NCBI RefSeq assembly: GCF_023243045.1
Contig: NZ_JALKFX010000013.1
Span: 28,333 to 92,332, forward strand
DNA: 64,000 bases
Source of the DNA: Frankia sp. AgB32
Lineage (GTDB): Bacteria > Actinomycetota > Actinomycetes > Frankiales > Frankiaceae
Direction: 5' to 3'
Both the position numbers and the translations under genes were made by a program. Position 1 is the stretch's first letter, and each line of letters opens with the position of its first letter. Shown piece by piece: positions 8,843 through 17,883 of this stretch. The notes under the pieces were generated by a model that was not told the DNA's origin, ran no database searches, and worked only from the letters and a program-made list of their open reading frames with translations.

Positions 8843-8844
8843 TC

Positions 8845-9605
8845 CCCACCGAACTGTTCCCGGTCTCCAGCCTGGGCCACTCGGTACTGATACCGGCGCT
8901 GATCGGCGGGTCCTGGCAGCACCTGGTGACCGAAAGCGCCTCAGGCAACAGCGAGGGCCGCCCTAGCTGACGTTCGTCGTCGGGCCGCACGTGGCCACCG
9001 CCCGGAGAACGGCTGCGCCGCCGCAGTGAACAACGCGCCGGCGAACACCAGGCCAGCGCAAGGCCGAGCCGGCAACCGCACCGCTCACCATCCCCGCCCC
9101 AGCCCCCATCCCAGCCACCGTCCCAGCCACCGTCCCCACGCAGACCACCACAGCACCGGGCGGCCAAGCGACGGCCCGCCACCCGACCGCACCCCGCGGG
9201 GGCCTCGTGGTGTCCGAGCACCGCAGCCTGGACACGTTCGCCTACCGAAAACCGGCCTGATCGGCCTGTTCCAGACCCTCGCGCTGCTCGCCGGCATCTC
9301 CCGCTCCGGCATCACCATGGTCGCCGGCCTGCTACGCGGCCTCGACCACGAGGACGCCGCCCGCTTCTCCTTCCTGCTCGCCACCCCGTCATCCTCGCCG
9401 CCGGACTACTCAAGCTCCCCGCCCTGGCCGGCCCCGCCGGCGACGGCAACCGCGGCCAGGTCCTGCTCGGCGCGGTGGTCGCCGGCGCTGCGGCCTACCT
9501 GTCCATCCGCTTCCTGGTCCGCTACTTCGAGACCCGCACCCTGACCCCCTTCGCGATCTACTGCCTGCTGATGGGCGCGCTGTGCACAGTGCGTTTCGTC
9601 GTCGC
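8845..9605 (+). pseudogene. uppP: Broken undecaprenyl-diphosphatase (uppP/bacA)
   Basis: Recognisable pieces of UppP in three frames. An N-terminal fragment (TELFPVSSLGHSVLIPAL) starts right at the stop of the lipoprotein gene. A middle part is missing or unrecognisable. Then come [27 protein letters not shown] (the PGxSRSG-type active site) and FSFLLATP. A single base is missing after FLLATP (around 9384-9388): the next frame continues [15 protein letters not shown] and ends [20 protein letters not shown]. The normal protein is about 270-290 residues. Loss of this bacitracin-resistance enzyme next to a possible envelope-drug exporter is suggestive, but another uppP copy probably exists elsewhere. 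Confidence 0.82.
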
Positions 9606-9987
9606 CCAGCTTCCCCGCGTCCCGGTCCGATGCTGGCCATGCCAGCCGCGCCAGTGACCGCCGCGGACACGATCGGCGGCTCACCTCCATCCGCCCAACC
9701 CGCAACGGTTGCGCCGCTGGCCAGCGCGATCGCAGCTCCCGCACTGACGTCCACCCTCACCGCCGTGTTCGATGGATCCAACGCCCTGCGCCCCTCTCTC
9801 CGGCGCCACGACCGTCACCGTCACCGCACCGGCCACCCGATCCACCGGAACAGGCGACTCGAACTCGATCGAGCCACGATCCGGATACCGAAAACGCCTG
9901 TAGACCGATCGCCCGCACCCGCGCCGGCCATGACCTTCGCGCCGCGCACCAGCCTTCGGACTCAGACACCCAGCAGACGAGGAACCC
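9606..9987. other. Intergenic region, nothing recognised
   Basis: About 380 bases after the uppP remnant. Open frames here are low in conservation signals. No RNA motif or operator was seen. It includes the upstream region of the DUF305 gene. Confidence 0.4.
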
Positions 9988-10629
9988 ATGAGACGACTCA
10001 TCCTGCTCATCCCGGCAATTCTCGCCGCGGCCGTGCTCACCGCCTGTGGCAGTGGAGAAAGCACCGCCAGCGGCACCGGGACCACCGATCACAACAATGC
10101 CGACATCACCTTCGCCCAGAACATGATCCGACACCACCGGCAGGCGATCGTCATGGCCGACCTGGCCGAGACCCGGGCCCACAACCCGGAGGTAAAGAAC
10201 CTCGCCCAGCAGATCCGCCGGGCCCAGACCCCCGAAATCACCACCATGGCCGGCTGGCTCACCGCGTGGAATCAGCCCACCGCGCCCCCCACGACCGCAG
10301 GCGGTTCCGGCCACGGCATGGGCGGGCACGGCATGGGCGGGCACGGCTCGGCCACCGCGATGCCGGGCGCCATGACCGGAACGATGCCAGGCACCATTGC
10401 CGGGATGATGAGTGACGACGACATGACGAAGATGTCGATGATGACCGGACCATCCTTCGACAGGATGTTCCTCACCATGATGATCACACACCATCAGGGG
10501 GCTATCACCATGGCGCGGGCGGAGATTCGCGACGGGCGCTACGCCCCGGCGAAAAAACTCGCCGAAAGCATCCAGGTGTCCCAGAGCGCCGAAATCACCA
10601 CCATGCAGAACCTGCTGACCAGGATCTGA
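9988..10629 (+). CDS. DUF305 lipoprotein with Met/His-rich linker
   Basis: A 213-residue lipoprotein (lipobox LTAC, Cys20). It carries two ferritin-like DUF305 halves, each with an HH motif: AQNMIRHHRQAIVMADLAE (about 42-60) and TMMITHHQGAITMARAE (about 165-180). Between them lies a linker of GHGMGGHGMGGHG repeats and Met pairs (MM, MSMM). DUF305 proteins are often linked to copper or silver tolerance; the His/Met linker fits binding of a soft metal outside the membrane. The start follows GACGAGGAACCC. It stands alone. The metal role is inference. Confidence 0.87.
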   Translation: MRRLILLIPAILAAAVLTACGSGESTASGTGTTDHNNADITFAQNMIRHHRQAIVMADLAETRAHNPEVKNLAQQIRRAQTPEITTMAGWLTAWNQPTAPPTTAGGSGHGMGGHGMGGHGSATAMPGAMTGTMPGTIAGMMSDDDMTKMSMMTGPSFDRMFLTMMITHHQGAITMARAEIRDGRYAPAKKLAESIQVSQSAEITTMQNLLTRI

Positions 10630-10857
10630 CCGACCGGTACCCGGATATTCACTCGACGTCGTGTTGTTTTCGTGTTCACCGGTTACCGGCAGATGTCCGC
10701 GGGGAGTGCGGATACCGACTACTCGATGACATCACCGAAACACTGACACGGTGGCCCGGGCCGGCGCACGAAGATCGGGCCCGCCGGTTCCCGGACCAGC
10801 CGCTCGGCGGGCTCCGAGGCTGGCTACCCATCCGATCGTCAGCTGGGAGGCATTACG

Positions 10858-11712
10858 GTGAGAGGGATAACGCGGCGTGTGCTGCGACCGTCGGCGTTGG
10901 TCGCGGCGATGACGTTGGGGGCGCTCGGGTTACTCACGGGAACAGGCAACGCGGCAGGTGGAGTCCCGGTCCGCGACCACGTGGTGGTCGTCGTCATGGA
11001 GAACCACTCCTACTCGCAGATCATCGGCAGCCCCTCCGCGCCCTACATCAACTCGCTCGCCGGCCAGGGCGCGAGCTTCAACCACTCGTCCGGAGTGACG
11101 CACCCGAGCGAGCCGAACTACCTCGCCCTGTTCTCCGGCTCCGCCCAGGGCATCACCGACGACTCGTGCCCGCACACCTTCTCCACCGCCAACCTGGGCC
11201 AGGAACTGATCGGCGCTTCGCGCACGTTCACCGGCTACTCGGAGAGCATGCCGTCCGACGGCTACACCGGCTGCACGAGCGGCAACTACGCGCGCAAGCA
11301 CAACCCCTGGGTCAACTTCACCAACGTTCCGTCGGCGGACAACCTGCGTTTCAGCCGGTTCCCGACCAACTATGCCACCCTGCCGACGGTGTCGTTCGTG
11401 GTCCCGAACCTGTGCAACGACATGCACAACTGCTCCATCGCGACCGGCGACACCTGGCTGAAGAACAACATCGACGCCTACGCCCAGTGGGCGAAGACGC
11501 ACAACAGCATCCTGGTCCTCACCTTCGACGAGGATGACAGCAGCCACAGCAACAACATCCCGACCATCATCGTGGGGTCCGGGGTGAGGACCGGCACCTT
11601 CACCGAGACCATCAACCACTACAACGTCCTGCGGACAATCGAGGACATGTACACCCTCCCGTACGCCGGGAACAGCGCGACCGCCACTCCGATCACCGAC
11701 ATCTGGCAGTAG
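10858..11712 (+). CDS. Secreted PF04185-type phosphoesterase (acid phosphatase/phospholipase C-like)
   Basis: A 284-residue exported protein. The GTG start follows GGGAGG. A signal peptide covers about residues 1-31. The alkaline-phosphatase-superfamily fold is marked by VVVVVMENHSYSQI (metal-binding Glu-Asn), HPSEPNYLALFSG with the Thr/Ser region that forms the phospho-enzyme, and LVLTFDEDDSSHSNNIP near the C-terminus. Relatives include AcpA-like acid phosphatases and phosphatidylinositol-active enzymes. It probably scavenges phosphate from extracellular esters. Monocistronic, followed by a strong hairpin. Confidence 0.85.
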   Translation: MRGITRRVLRPSALVAAMTLGALGLLTGTGNAAGGVPVRDHVVVVVMENHSYSQIIGSPSAPYINSLAGQGASFNHSSGVTHPSEPNYLALFSGSAQGITDDSCPHTFSTANLGQELIGASRTFTGYSESMPSDGYTGCTSGNYARKHNPWVNFTNVPSADNLRFSRFPTNYATLPTVSFVVPNLCNDMHNCSIATGDTWLKNNIDAYAQWAKTHNSILVLTFDEDDSSHSNNIPTIIVGSGVRTGTFTETINHYNVLRTIEDMYTLPYAGNSATATPITDIWQ

Positions 11713-11748
11713 GCGCCGCCCGGTACCCCACCCATCCCGTCGCACGAC

Positions 11749-11788
11749 CCGGTGGCCGCCGCCCCTCGCCGCACCCGGCGGCCACCGG
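11749..11788. terminator. Hairpin terminator of the phosphoesterase gene
   Basis: Perfect 13-bp arms CCGGTGGCCGCCG / CGGCGGCCACCGG with a 14-base loop, 37 bp after the stop codon. It could work in both directions. Confidence 0.7.
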
Positions 11789-11815
11789 TGCCGACGGTGG
11801 CGACGTACCGTGGCG

Positions 11816-11855
11816 CGGGCCTGATCGGCCCCTGGCGTGGGGGCGATCAGGCCCG
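11816..11855 (-). terminator. Hairpin terminator of the aldehyde dehydrogenase gene
   Basis: Arms CGGGCCTGATCG / CGATCAGGCCCG pair perfectly, and the stem continues through GCCCC/GGGGG with one mismatch around a 6-base loop. It lies 18 bp beyond the end of the minus-strand dehydrogenase gene. Confidence 0.72.
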
Positions 11856-11872
11856 CTGTGGTCAGTGCGGGG

Positions 11873-13369
11873 TCAGGAGGCACCCTCGCTGATGATCTTC
11901 ACTTCGGTGTACTCCTCGAAGCCGAGGGTGCCCATCTCGCGGCCGATGCCGCTCTGCTTGTAGCCGCCGAACGGCACCTCGCTGCTGTAGTAACTGCCAC
12001 CGTTGACGTTGACGACGCCGGAGCGGATCCGCCGCGCGATCGCGTGGGCCCGCTCGGACGAGGCGCTCGCGACCGAACCCGCCAGGCCGAAGATCGTCGA
12101 GTTGGCGATCGCGACAGCCTCGTCGTCGGTGTCGAACGGGATGATGACGACGACCGGACCGAAGATCTCCTCCTGGGCGATCCGCGAGTCCGGGTCGACG
12201 TCGGCGAAGATCGTCGGCTCGACGTAGTAGCCGCGGGGCAGATCCGCGGGCCGGCCGCCGCCGATAAGCAGCCGGGCACCCTCGTTCTTCCCGATCTCGA
12301 TGTAGTCCAGGACCCGCTCACGCTGCCTGGCGTTGATCAGCGGGCCCATGTAGTTGTCCGAGTCCGCCGGGTCGCCGACCTTCATGCCACGGTAGGTCTC
12401 GGTCAGCTTCTCCAGGAACTGGTCGTAGACCGGACGTTGCACCAGGATCCGGGTGTTGATCGAGCAGCCCTGCCCGGACTGGGCGAGGGCCTGGTAGGCG
12501 ACCATCATCGCGTTCGCGTCGAGGTCGGCGTCGTCGCAGACGATCCACGCCGACTTCCCACCCAGCTCCAGGAACACCCGCTTCACCGTCGCCGCGGCCA
12601 CCGCCATGAGATGGCGCCCGACGCCGGTCGAACCGGTGAAGCTGACCACGTCGACCCGCGGGTCCTCCGCGAGGATCTGCGCGACCGTGTTGTCGGTCGT
12701 CGTCACCACGTTGAACACACCCGCCGGAAGATCCGTCTCCGTCGCGGCGAGCGCACCGAGCAGCGTCCCGCTCCACGGCGTGTCCGGCGCCGGCTTCAGA
12801 ACAACCGTGCACCCCGCCGCCAACGCGAACGCCGCCTTCGCCAGATTGACCTGCAACGGCGCGTTCCACGGCGTGATACACGCGACGACACCCGCCGGCT
12901 CCCGGTGCTGCCACCGCCGGCTCTGCATCCCCATCGACTCACCAACACCAAGATCGCGGACATACTCGAACGACTCCGCGAGGTCCGCGGCGAACGTCAG
13001 GTTCGTCAACGCCCCGTCGAACTGCGCGGTCGCCAACCCCATCGCCGTCGCACCCACCTCCGCGCGGATCGCGGCACGCACCCCGTCAGCGTGCTTCGTC
13101 AACGCGGCATGCAACTGGCGCAGGCAACGGGCCCGGAACACCGGATCCGACGCCCACGAACCCTCGTCGAAAGCCGTACGGGCCGCGTCGATCGCGGCCA
13201 GTATGTCCTCCGCCGACCCGTCCGCAGCCACACCGATGACCTCCTCGGTGGCCGGGTTCACATTCTCATACGTGCGGCCACTGGCCGCCTCGCGCAGCTT
13301 CCCGCCGATGTAGAGACGCTCCTCTACGAACATGTCAGTGGTAGTCGTGCCTGGCGCTGTGGTGGACAT
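11873..13369 (-). CDS. NAD(P)-dependent aldehyde dehydrogenase
   Basis: A full-length 498-residue ALDH-superfamily enzyme oxidising an aldehyde to the acid. It shows the general-base Glu in FLELGGKSAW (about residue 268), the nucleophile Cys in SGQGCSINTR (about 302), the cofactor-binding FTGSTGVG, and the C-terminal PFGGYKQSGIGRE. The ATG at 13369 follows AAGGAGT on the minus strand; an internal ATG twelve codons on is the alternative. It is monocistronic. Substrate is not predictable, although the sequence is closest to the broad actinobacterial aldehyde and betaine-aldehyde group. Confidence 0.92.
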   Translation of the reverse strand: MSTTAPGTTTTDMFVEERLYIGGKLREAASGRTYENVNPATEEVIGVAADGSAEDILAAIDAARTAFDEGSWASDPVFRARCLRQLHAALTKHADGVRAAIRAEVGATAMGLATAQFDGALTNLTFAADLAESFEYVRDLGVGESMGMQSRRWQHREPAGVVACITPWNAPLQVNLAKAAFALAAGCTVVLKPAPDTPWSGTLLGALAATETDLPAGVFNVVTTTDNTVAQILAEDPRVDVVSFTGSTGVGRHLMAVAAATVKRVFLELGGKSAWIVCDDADLDANAMMVAYQALAQSGQGCSINTRILVQRPVYDQFLEKLTETYRGMKVGDPADSDNYMGPLINARQRERVLDYIEIGKNEGARLLIGGGRPADLPRGYYVEPTIFADVDPDSRIAQEEIFGPVVVIIPFDTDDEAVAIANSTIFGLAGSVASASSERAHAIARRIRSGVVNVNGGSYYSSEVPFGGYKQSGIGREMGTLGFEEYTEVKIISEGAS

Positions 13370-13422
13370 CGAACGCGGACTCCTTGGGTGTCGCTCGGGA
13401 CGTCGAACGCGCGGCTCGCCGC

Positions 13423-13436
13423 GGGGACGTGTCCCC
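13423..13436. promoter_or_regulatory. Palindrome upstream of the aldehyde dehydrogenase
   Basis: GGGGAC-GT-GTCCCC, perfect 6-bp arms, 54 bp upstream of the dehydrogenase start. This is a candidate operator for an unidentified repressor. The rest of the 280-base gap holds nothing recognised. Confidence 0.35.
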
Positions 13437-13649
13437 CACGTTAGTTGTGTTGGTTGTCACGCACATCTGGTCGCGAATCCGGCCTTCCGCGCGCTCCCCG
13501 TTGCACGGGGCCTTCGCTGCCACCGATCAGGGCGGTCCTGCTCCGGAGCCGTGTCGATCCTCGGGCCACTCGTTCGACGTGCGGGTAGAAGGGGCCAGAG
13601 GCGGCCAGAGGCGGCCCGGCCCAAGGAGGAGAACACGCTGGCGAAGTAC

Positions 13650-14035
13650 ATGCTGATCATGCAGGGCACCGATGCGTCGAACGCGGCTCTGCTGGCCGGG
13701 TTCGAGGCGTTGGCAGCCTCAACGCACCAGTACATCGAGGACTTGTCAAGGCCGGCGTGTTCGTCGCCGCCGAAGGACTGGACGACCCGGGCCAGAGCGT
13801 CGTGGTCGACTTCGGCGGCGATACCCCGGTGGCCAAGGACGGACCGTACGGAGAGACCAGGGAGCTGTTCGGGGGCTACTTCCTGCTCGAAGTCGCCTCG
13901 AAGCAGGAGGCGGTCGAGTGGGCCAGGCGGACCACAGGCGCGCGGTGCCCCGTCGTTACTGGATACCGAGGTGGCACAACCAAGGGGAAATCGGGCCCGG
14001 TCAGCTGGGGCATTCCAGGCCGAACTCGGCCATGA
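13650..14035 (+). pseudogene. Broken YCII-related (DGPF-type) protein
   Basis: The start is an ATG in YMLIMQGT after AAGGAGGAG. The first frame runs to HQYIEDL, then one base is missing near 13748, and the next frame continues KAGVFVAAEGL, the family signature KDGPYGETRELFGGYFLLEV, and a WARR motif. YCII-like proteins of this type are about 115-125 residues and often accompany ECF sigma factors; no sigma factor is present here. The C-terminal end runs into the convergent lipoprotein gene. Restoring one base gives a near-normal protein, so a recent mutation or a sequencing error are both possible. Confidence 0.8.
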
Positions 14036-14510
14036 CGGCGGCGGGTACACCGTCGCCGCAGCCGACCTCGGAGGAGCCGAGGCTGACGACCTTCCAGGCT
14101 CCGCCGGTCTGGTGCAACACCACCTGGGCGCCACCGGCGGAGGGTGCGGAGGTGCCGGCGTAGGCCCAGGTGGGATCGATCGAGGAGATGATGACCTTTT
14201 CGACGGCGGCGTCCCTGGCGATCGCCGGATCACGCTTCACGGCATCGGCGATCGCGGCGACGGGCGACGGGGTCGCGGTGGCGACGGGCGTTGGGGACGG
14301 CGCGACGGCCTGCGTCGGGGATACGACGACGAACGGCGTCGGGGATGCCGTCGCGGCGGGTGCCGAGGACGGGGTGACGTCGGCGCTGACCGGACCGGAC
14401 ACGGCCTGCTGCCGGTCAGCCTTGCACCCGCCCAGGACCATGGTCAGGCCGAGCACCGCCGCGAACACCCCCACAGTTCTCGTCACTGCGAGCAAGCGAG
14501 TACTGGCCAT
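14001..14510 (-). CDS. Lipoprotein with Thr/Ser/Pro-rich stalk
   Basis: A 169-residue lipoprotein (lipobox LGGC, Cys29). The mature N-terminus is a 55-residue extended Ala/Pro/Thr/Ser stalk, then a small globular domain with AWKVVSLGSSEVGCGDGVP and a final ECPS, giving two Cys that may pair. The ATG at 14510 is preferred because the upstream in-frame start would add a non-signal extension. It overlaps the end of the broken YCII-like gene by about 35 bp. No family recognised. Confidence 0.72.
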   Translation of the reverse strand: MASTRLLAVTRTVGVFAAVLGLTMVLGGCKADRQQAVSGPVSADVTPSSAPAATASPTPFVVVSPTQAVAPSPTPVATATPSPVAAIADAVKRDPAIARDAAVEKVIISSIDPTWAYAGTSAPSAGGAQVVLHQTGGAWKVVSLGSSEVGCGDGVPAAVMAEFGLECPS

Positions 14511-14673
14511 GTCAACCCCCGGGGAGATGCGGTCGGTGGAGGCTAGCACCGGTGTTCGGTCATCCCGGCTTGAGTCGGGTATCAGTCAGACGACGGACAT
14601 TCCGCCTGGCGAGCCGGCCCACGCCGCCGACCGCACCATGGCACCGCACTCGCCGGGGTGCGGCGGCGGTTCG

Positions 14674-15363
14674 CTAGTGGGCCGCGCGGTTCTCCGCGGT
14701 GGCCTCGGCCACCGGAGCGCCGGTGACATCGTGCGTGGTGACGCCAGGATGGGCGGTCCCACCGAGCGGTTCGCTGTGCCACTGAAGGAAGGTCCAGCCG
14801 GCCGACGGATCGCCTTCGAGCGTGACCAGGCCGGTGTTCGAGAGCCAGCGGTCCTCGACCGGCCCGACGCCGGGCACCCGGATGCCGACCCAGGCCCGGA
14901 TCGCGGCACCGTGACTGACGACCACGGCGGTGTCCTGCTCGCCGCGTGCGGCCGCGATCTTCGCGATCGCGGCGTCATATCTGCCGACGAACTCGTGACC
15001 GTTCTGCCCACCCGGCATCGTGCGGTCCAGATCGCCGTGGATCCAGGCGCCGGCGACGGCCAGGTAGGCCATGATGGACGTCCGGTCGCTGCGCAGCTCG
15101 AGATCGCCCGCGACGATCTCCTCGAGGCCCTCCTCGACGCCGACCGTCAGCCCACGCGCTTCGGCGAGGGGCGCGGCGGTGAGCTGGGTGCGGATCAGGA
15201 CCGAGGCGTGGATCGCCGAGATCGTCTCGCCGCGGAGCACGCCGGGCAGGGCCCTTGCCTGCGCCTGGCCAAGGGCGGTCAGCTCGGCTCCCGGCCGCGC
15301 GGTATCGAGGGCCCCGACGACGTTGTAGGGGGTCTGGCCATGGCGGAGCAGCATGAGGCGCAT
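14674..15363 (-). CDS. Histidine phosphatase (phosphoglycerate-mutase-like)
   Basis: A 229-residue enzyme of the RHG superfamily. The N-terminal LMLLRHGQTPYN holds the phospho-accepting His, and VVVSHGAAIRAW holds the second catalytic His; the Glu of the pocket is probably in EGLEEIVAGDLE. The start at 15363 puts the RHG motif at residues 7-9, as expected; a longer frame upstream is antisense noise. Members dephosphorylate sugar phosphates or small metabolites in the cytoplasm. It is monocistronic. Specificity is unknown. Confidence 0.88.
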   Translation of the reverse strand: MRLMLLRHGQTPYNVVGALDTARPGAELTALGQAQARALPGVLRGETISAIHASVLIRTQLTAAPLAEARGLTVGVEEGLEEIVAGDLELRSDRTSIMAYLAVAGAWIHGDLDRTMPGGQNGHEFVGRYDAAIAKIAAARGEQDTAVVVSHGAAIRAWVGIRVPGVGPVEDRWLSNTGLVTLEGDPSAGWTFLQWHSEPLGGTAHPGVTTHDVTGAPVAEATAENRAAH

Positions 15364-15675
15364 CGCAGCAGAGTCTAACGTGCGACGTTCACTCAGGCAT
15401 TCGATGACGAACGCGGCCGTCGTCCCGCGCCGCAGCCGGAACCGCAGGGACGTGGGGCGTCCACGTCGGGTCGCGGCTCGGGAGACGCGGCGCCATTCCC
15501 GTGCTGGCGGAGGCGTTCCGGCCGGTAGGTCGACGGCGAACACCTCCCGCCGTGGGCGGCCGCTTTCCAACAGTGCGCGGAGGGTTGCGCGTGGGCATGA
15601 CGAAGGCCACTATCGCGCAAGGCTTCACCCCCTTGGGCCAGCGCGCCGGCCCTCGCTTCGAGGAGGCTTGCCACG
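15364..15675. other. Divergent intergenic region, nothing recognised
   Basis: About 310 bases between the histidine phosphatase and the Tat lipoprotein. It must carry both promoters. I saw no strong dyad or RNA element. The GAGGAGG before 15676 is the ribosome binding site of the peptidase-like gene. Confidence 0.4.
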
Positions 15676-17316
15676 GTGCCTGACTGGCCCGGCTCCGACG
15701 GCTCCGACGGCTCCGGCTCCGACGCCGCCGGCGGGAAACTCGATCGCCGACGGTTACTCCGACTCGGGACGGCGGGCATCGCCCTCGGTACGGCCGGCGG
15801 ACTACTTGCCGCCTGTGGCGGCGGCGCGGCGAGCAACGGCGCGGCCGCGGCGGGATCAGCCTGGCCGAGCGCGCGGCTGCCGGCGTCGGCGGCGCAGTCG
15901 ATCGACCCGCAGCAGTTCCTGCCCACGAGCCAGTTGCAGGCGTACGGCGTCGAGGCGGACCGGCTGGGGCTGCGGGCGACCGGAGCCGCGAACCACGAGG
16001 GGTACCTGCGCACCCTCGCCGGGCAGTTCCGGCGGGCGGGCGTTGCCGACGTGGCGTTGGAGCCGGTGCCGATGCGCCAGTGGCTGGCCACGTCCTGGTC
16101 GTTGTCGGCGGGCGGCGGTGAGCGGGCAGACACGTACTACGTGCCGTACTCGCAGCAGACCGGGCCCGGCGGCGTCACCGCCCCGATGGTCCACCTGCCG
16201 CTGGGCACCGGCGACGAGGCCGCGGTGCGCGCCGCCCTCGCGAGCGTGGACGTCAAGGGAAAGATCGCTGTCTTCGAGGTCGCCTACACGGCACTCACCC
16301 TGCAGACGTTCATCGGCATCAGTTACCCGGGCGCCTACCTGCAACCGGCCGGCGACCCGCGCGGCGTCTCGACCGCCTACCGCCGTCCCTGGTTCAACAC
16401 CATCGCCCGGACGCTGGACCTGATCGCCGCGGCCGGCGCCGTCGGCACCGTCGGCATCTGGCCGGACCTGCCGGGGCGATGGGCCCGGCAGTACACCCCG
16501 TACGACGCCGTGTTCCGGCCGATCCCCGGGCTGTGGATCGACCGCGACGGCGGCGCGCGGCTCAAGGAACTGGCGGGCAACGGCGCGCCTGCCACGATCA
16601 GGCTCGAGGCGACCGTCCGCGACACCACGACCCACAACCTCGTCGGCTACATCACGGGCCGGTCCACCGAGCTGACCGTCCTGCACACGCACACCGACGG
16701 GACGAACGGCATCGAGGAGAACGGCCCGATAGGCATCCTCGCCGCCGCCCAGTACCTCGCCCGGCTCCCCAGGACGTCACTGCCCCGCACCATCATGATC
16801 ATGCTGTCGACGGGTCACTTCGCCGGCGGCGTCGGCATCCGGCACTTCCTCACCCAGCACGCCGCCGACCTGGTGCCCCGGATCAGCTCGATCCTCACCC
16901 TCGAGCATCTCGGCACCCGGGAGTACCTGCCCGCCGCCGACGGCTCGATCCAGCCCACCGGACGGACCGAACTCGGCACGTACTTCGCGCCGAACAGCCC
17001 GGGCCTGGTCGCCGCCACCAGCGCCGCCGTGCGCCGGGACCAGATCTCCTCCACCGTCGCCCGGCCCTTCTCCGCCGGCCCGCCCGACGCGAAGCAGCCC
17101 GTCGGCTGGCCCGGCGAAGGCACCTACTTCTGGTGGTACGGCGGCCTGCCGACCGCGAACTACATCACCGGCCCCTACGGCCTGATCACCGCGGATCTCG
17201 ACACGACCGACATGGTTGACTACAGCCTGATGCGCCGCGAGGCCATGACCTCGGTCGGCACCATCCTCCAACTGGCCGCCACCAGCAGCGCCGAGCTACG
17301 CGTCGCGGCCGGCTGA
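15676..17316 (+). CDS. Tat-exported lipoprotein, M28-peptidase-like
   Basis: A 546-residue protein. The GTG start follows GAGGAGG. The N-terminal DRRRLLRLG is a twin-arginine motif (residues 23-31) and LLAACGG a lipobox (Cys47), so it is folded before export and then lipid-anchored. The C-terminal half resembles M28 zinc exopeptidases: HTHTDGTNGIEENGPIG carries the His-Asp-Glu series, and ILTLEHLG a further acidic ligand. A PA-like insert lies in between. Some metal ligands look displaced, so it may be a non-peptidase amidohydrolase relative. Confidence 0.8.
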   Translation: MPDWPGSDGSDGSGSDAAGGKLDRRRLLRLGTAGIALGTAGGLLAACGGGAASNGAAAAGSAWPSARLPASAAQSIDPQQFLPTSQLQAYGVEADRLGLRATGAANHEGYLRTLAGQFRRAGVADVALEPVPMRQWLATSWSLSAGGGERADTYYVPYSQQTGPGGVTAPMVHLPLGTGDEAAVRAALASVDVKGKIAVFEVAYTALTLQTFIGISYPGAYLQPAGDPRGVSTAYRRPWFNTIARTLDLIAAAGAVGTVGIWPDLPGRWARQYTPYDAVFRPIPGLWIDRDGGARLKELAGNGAPATIRLEATVRDTTTHNLVGYITGRSTELTVLHTHTDGTNGIEENGPIGILAAAQYLARLPRTSLPRTIMIMLSTGHFAGGVGIRHFLTQHAADLVPRISSILTLEHLGTREYLPAADGSIQPTGRTELGTYFAPNSPGLVAATSAAVRRDQISSTVARPFSAGPPDAKQPVGWPGEGTYFWWYGGLPTANYITGPYGLITADLDTTDMVDYSLMRREAMTSVGTILQLAATSSAELRVAAG

Positions 17317-17342
17317 GAGCGAGTCGTCCTGACTGGCGAACA

Positions 17343-17883
17343 GCCCCCGACGGCCAGCCGTACCCGATCTACGGCCGGCGGTTCAGCGTCGGCAGACCCA
17401 CGGCGGACACACCGGTGATCGTGCTCGTGCACGGCGTGGACGCCGACGCGTACATCTGGGACCTGACGCCGCAGTGGTCGGTGGCCCGCCGGCTCGCCGC
17501 CGCCGGGTACGTCGTCCTCGCCTATGACCGGCTCGGCTACCGGTACAGCCCCTACACCGGCGAGGGTGGGCCCACCGCGCTCGCCGTCTCCGCGCAGCAG
17601 GCGGTCCTGGGAGACCGCCTCCTACGTCGCCCAGGCCACGGAGAACGCGATGCTGATCCCCCGCACCGGTGCCGTCCCCGTGCTGCTCGCCGGCGCCGAC
17701 CACGACGCGATCATGCCCGGTCAGGCGAACGCGCTCGAGCTGTCCGCCTGGCGTGAGCACTGCGGCTGCGACGTCTCCCAGTTCGTCCTGACCGACACCG
17801 GCCACGCGTTCCAGGCACACCGCTCCCTCGACCAGTGGACCAGCCACGTCGTCACCTGGCTGCGGCAGAAGGGAATCCGATGA
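17343..17883 (+). pseudogene. Alpha/beta-hydrolase remnant without nucleophile elbow
   Basis: The first part (VIVLVHGVDADAYIWD, with oxyanion-hole HG, then VVLAYDRLGYRYS) reads in one frame to about 17610. The C-terminal part (VPVLLAGADHDAIMPG with the catalytic Asp, TDTGHAF with the catalytic His) reads in another frame to 17883. The 100 or so residues between them, including the GxSxG Ser, are deleted. Its stop overlaps the ATG of the next lipoprotein gene, which shows the former operon structure. No start codon is evident. Confidence 0.75.

Noticed and set aside
9026..9235. Glycine-rich hydrophobic frame on the minus strand inside the uppP remnant
   Set aside because: Arises from a GGCTGGGAC-type repeat; no start signal and no conserved pattern.
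11837..13444. 535-residue open frame antisense to the aldehyde dehydrogenase
   Set aside because: Shadow frame of a strongly conserved gene; no family motif.
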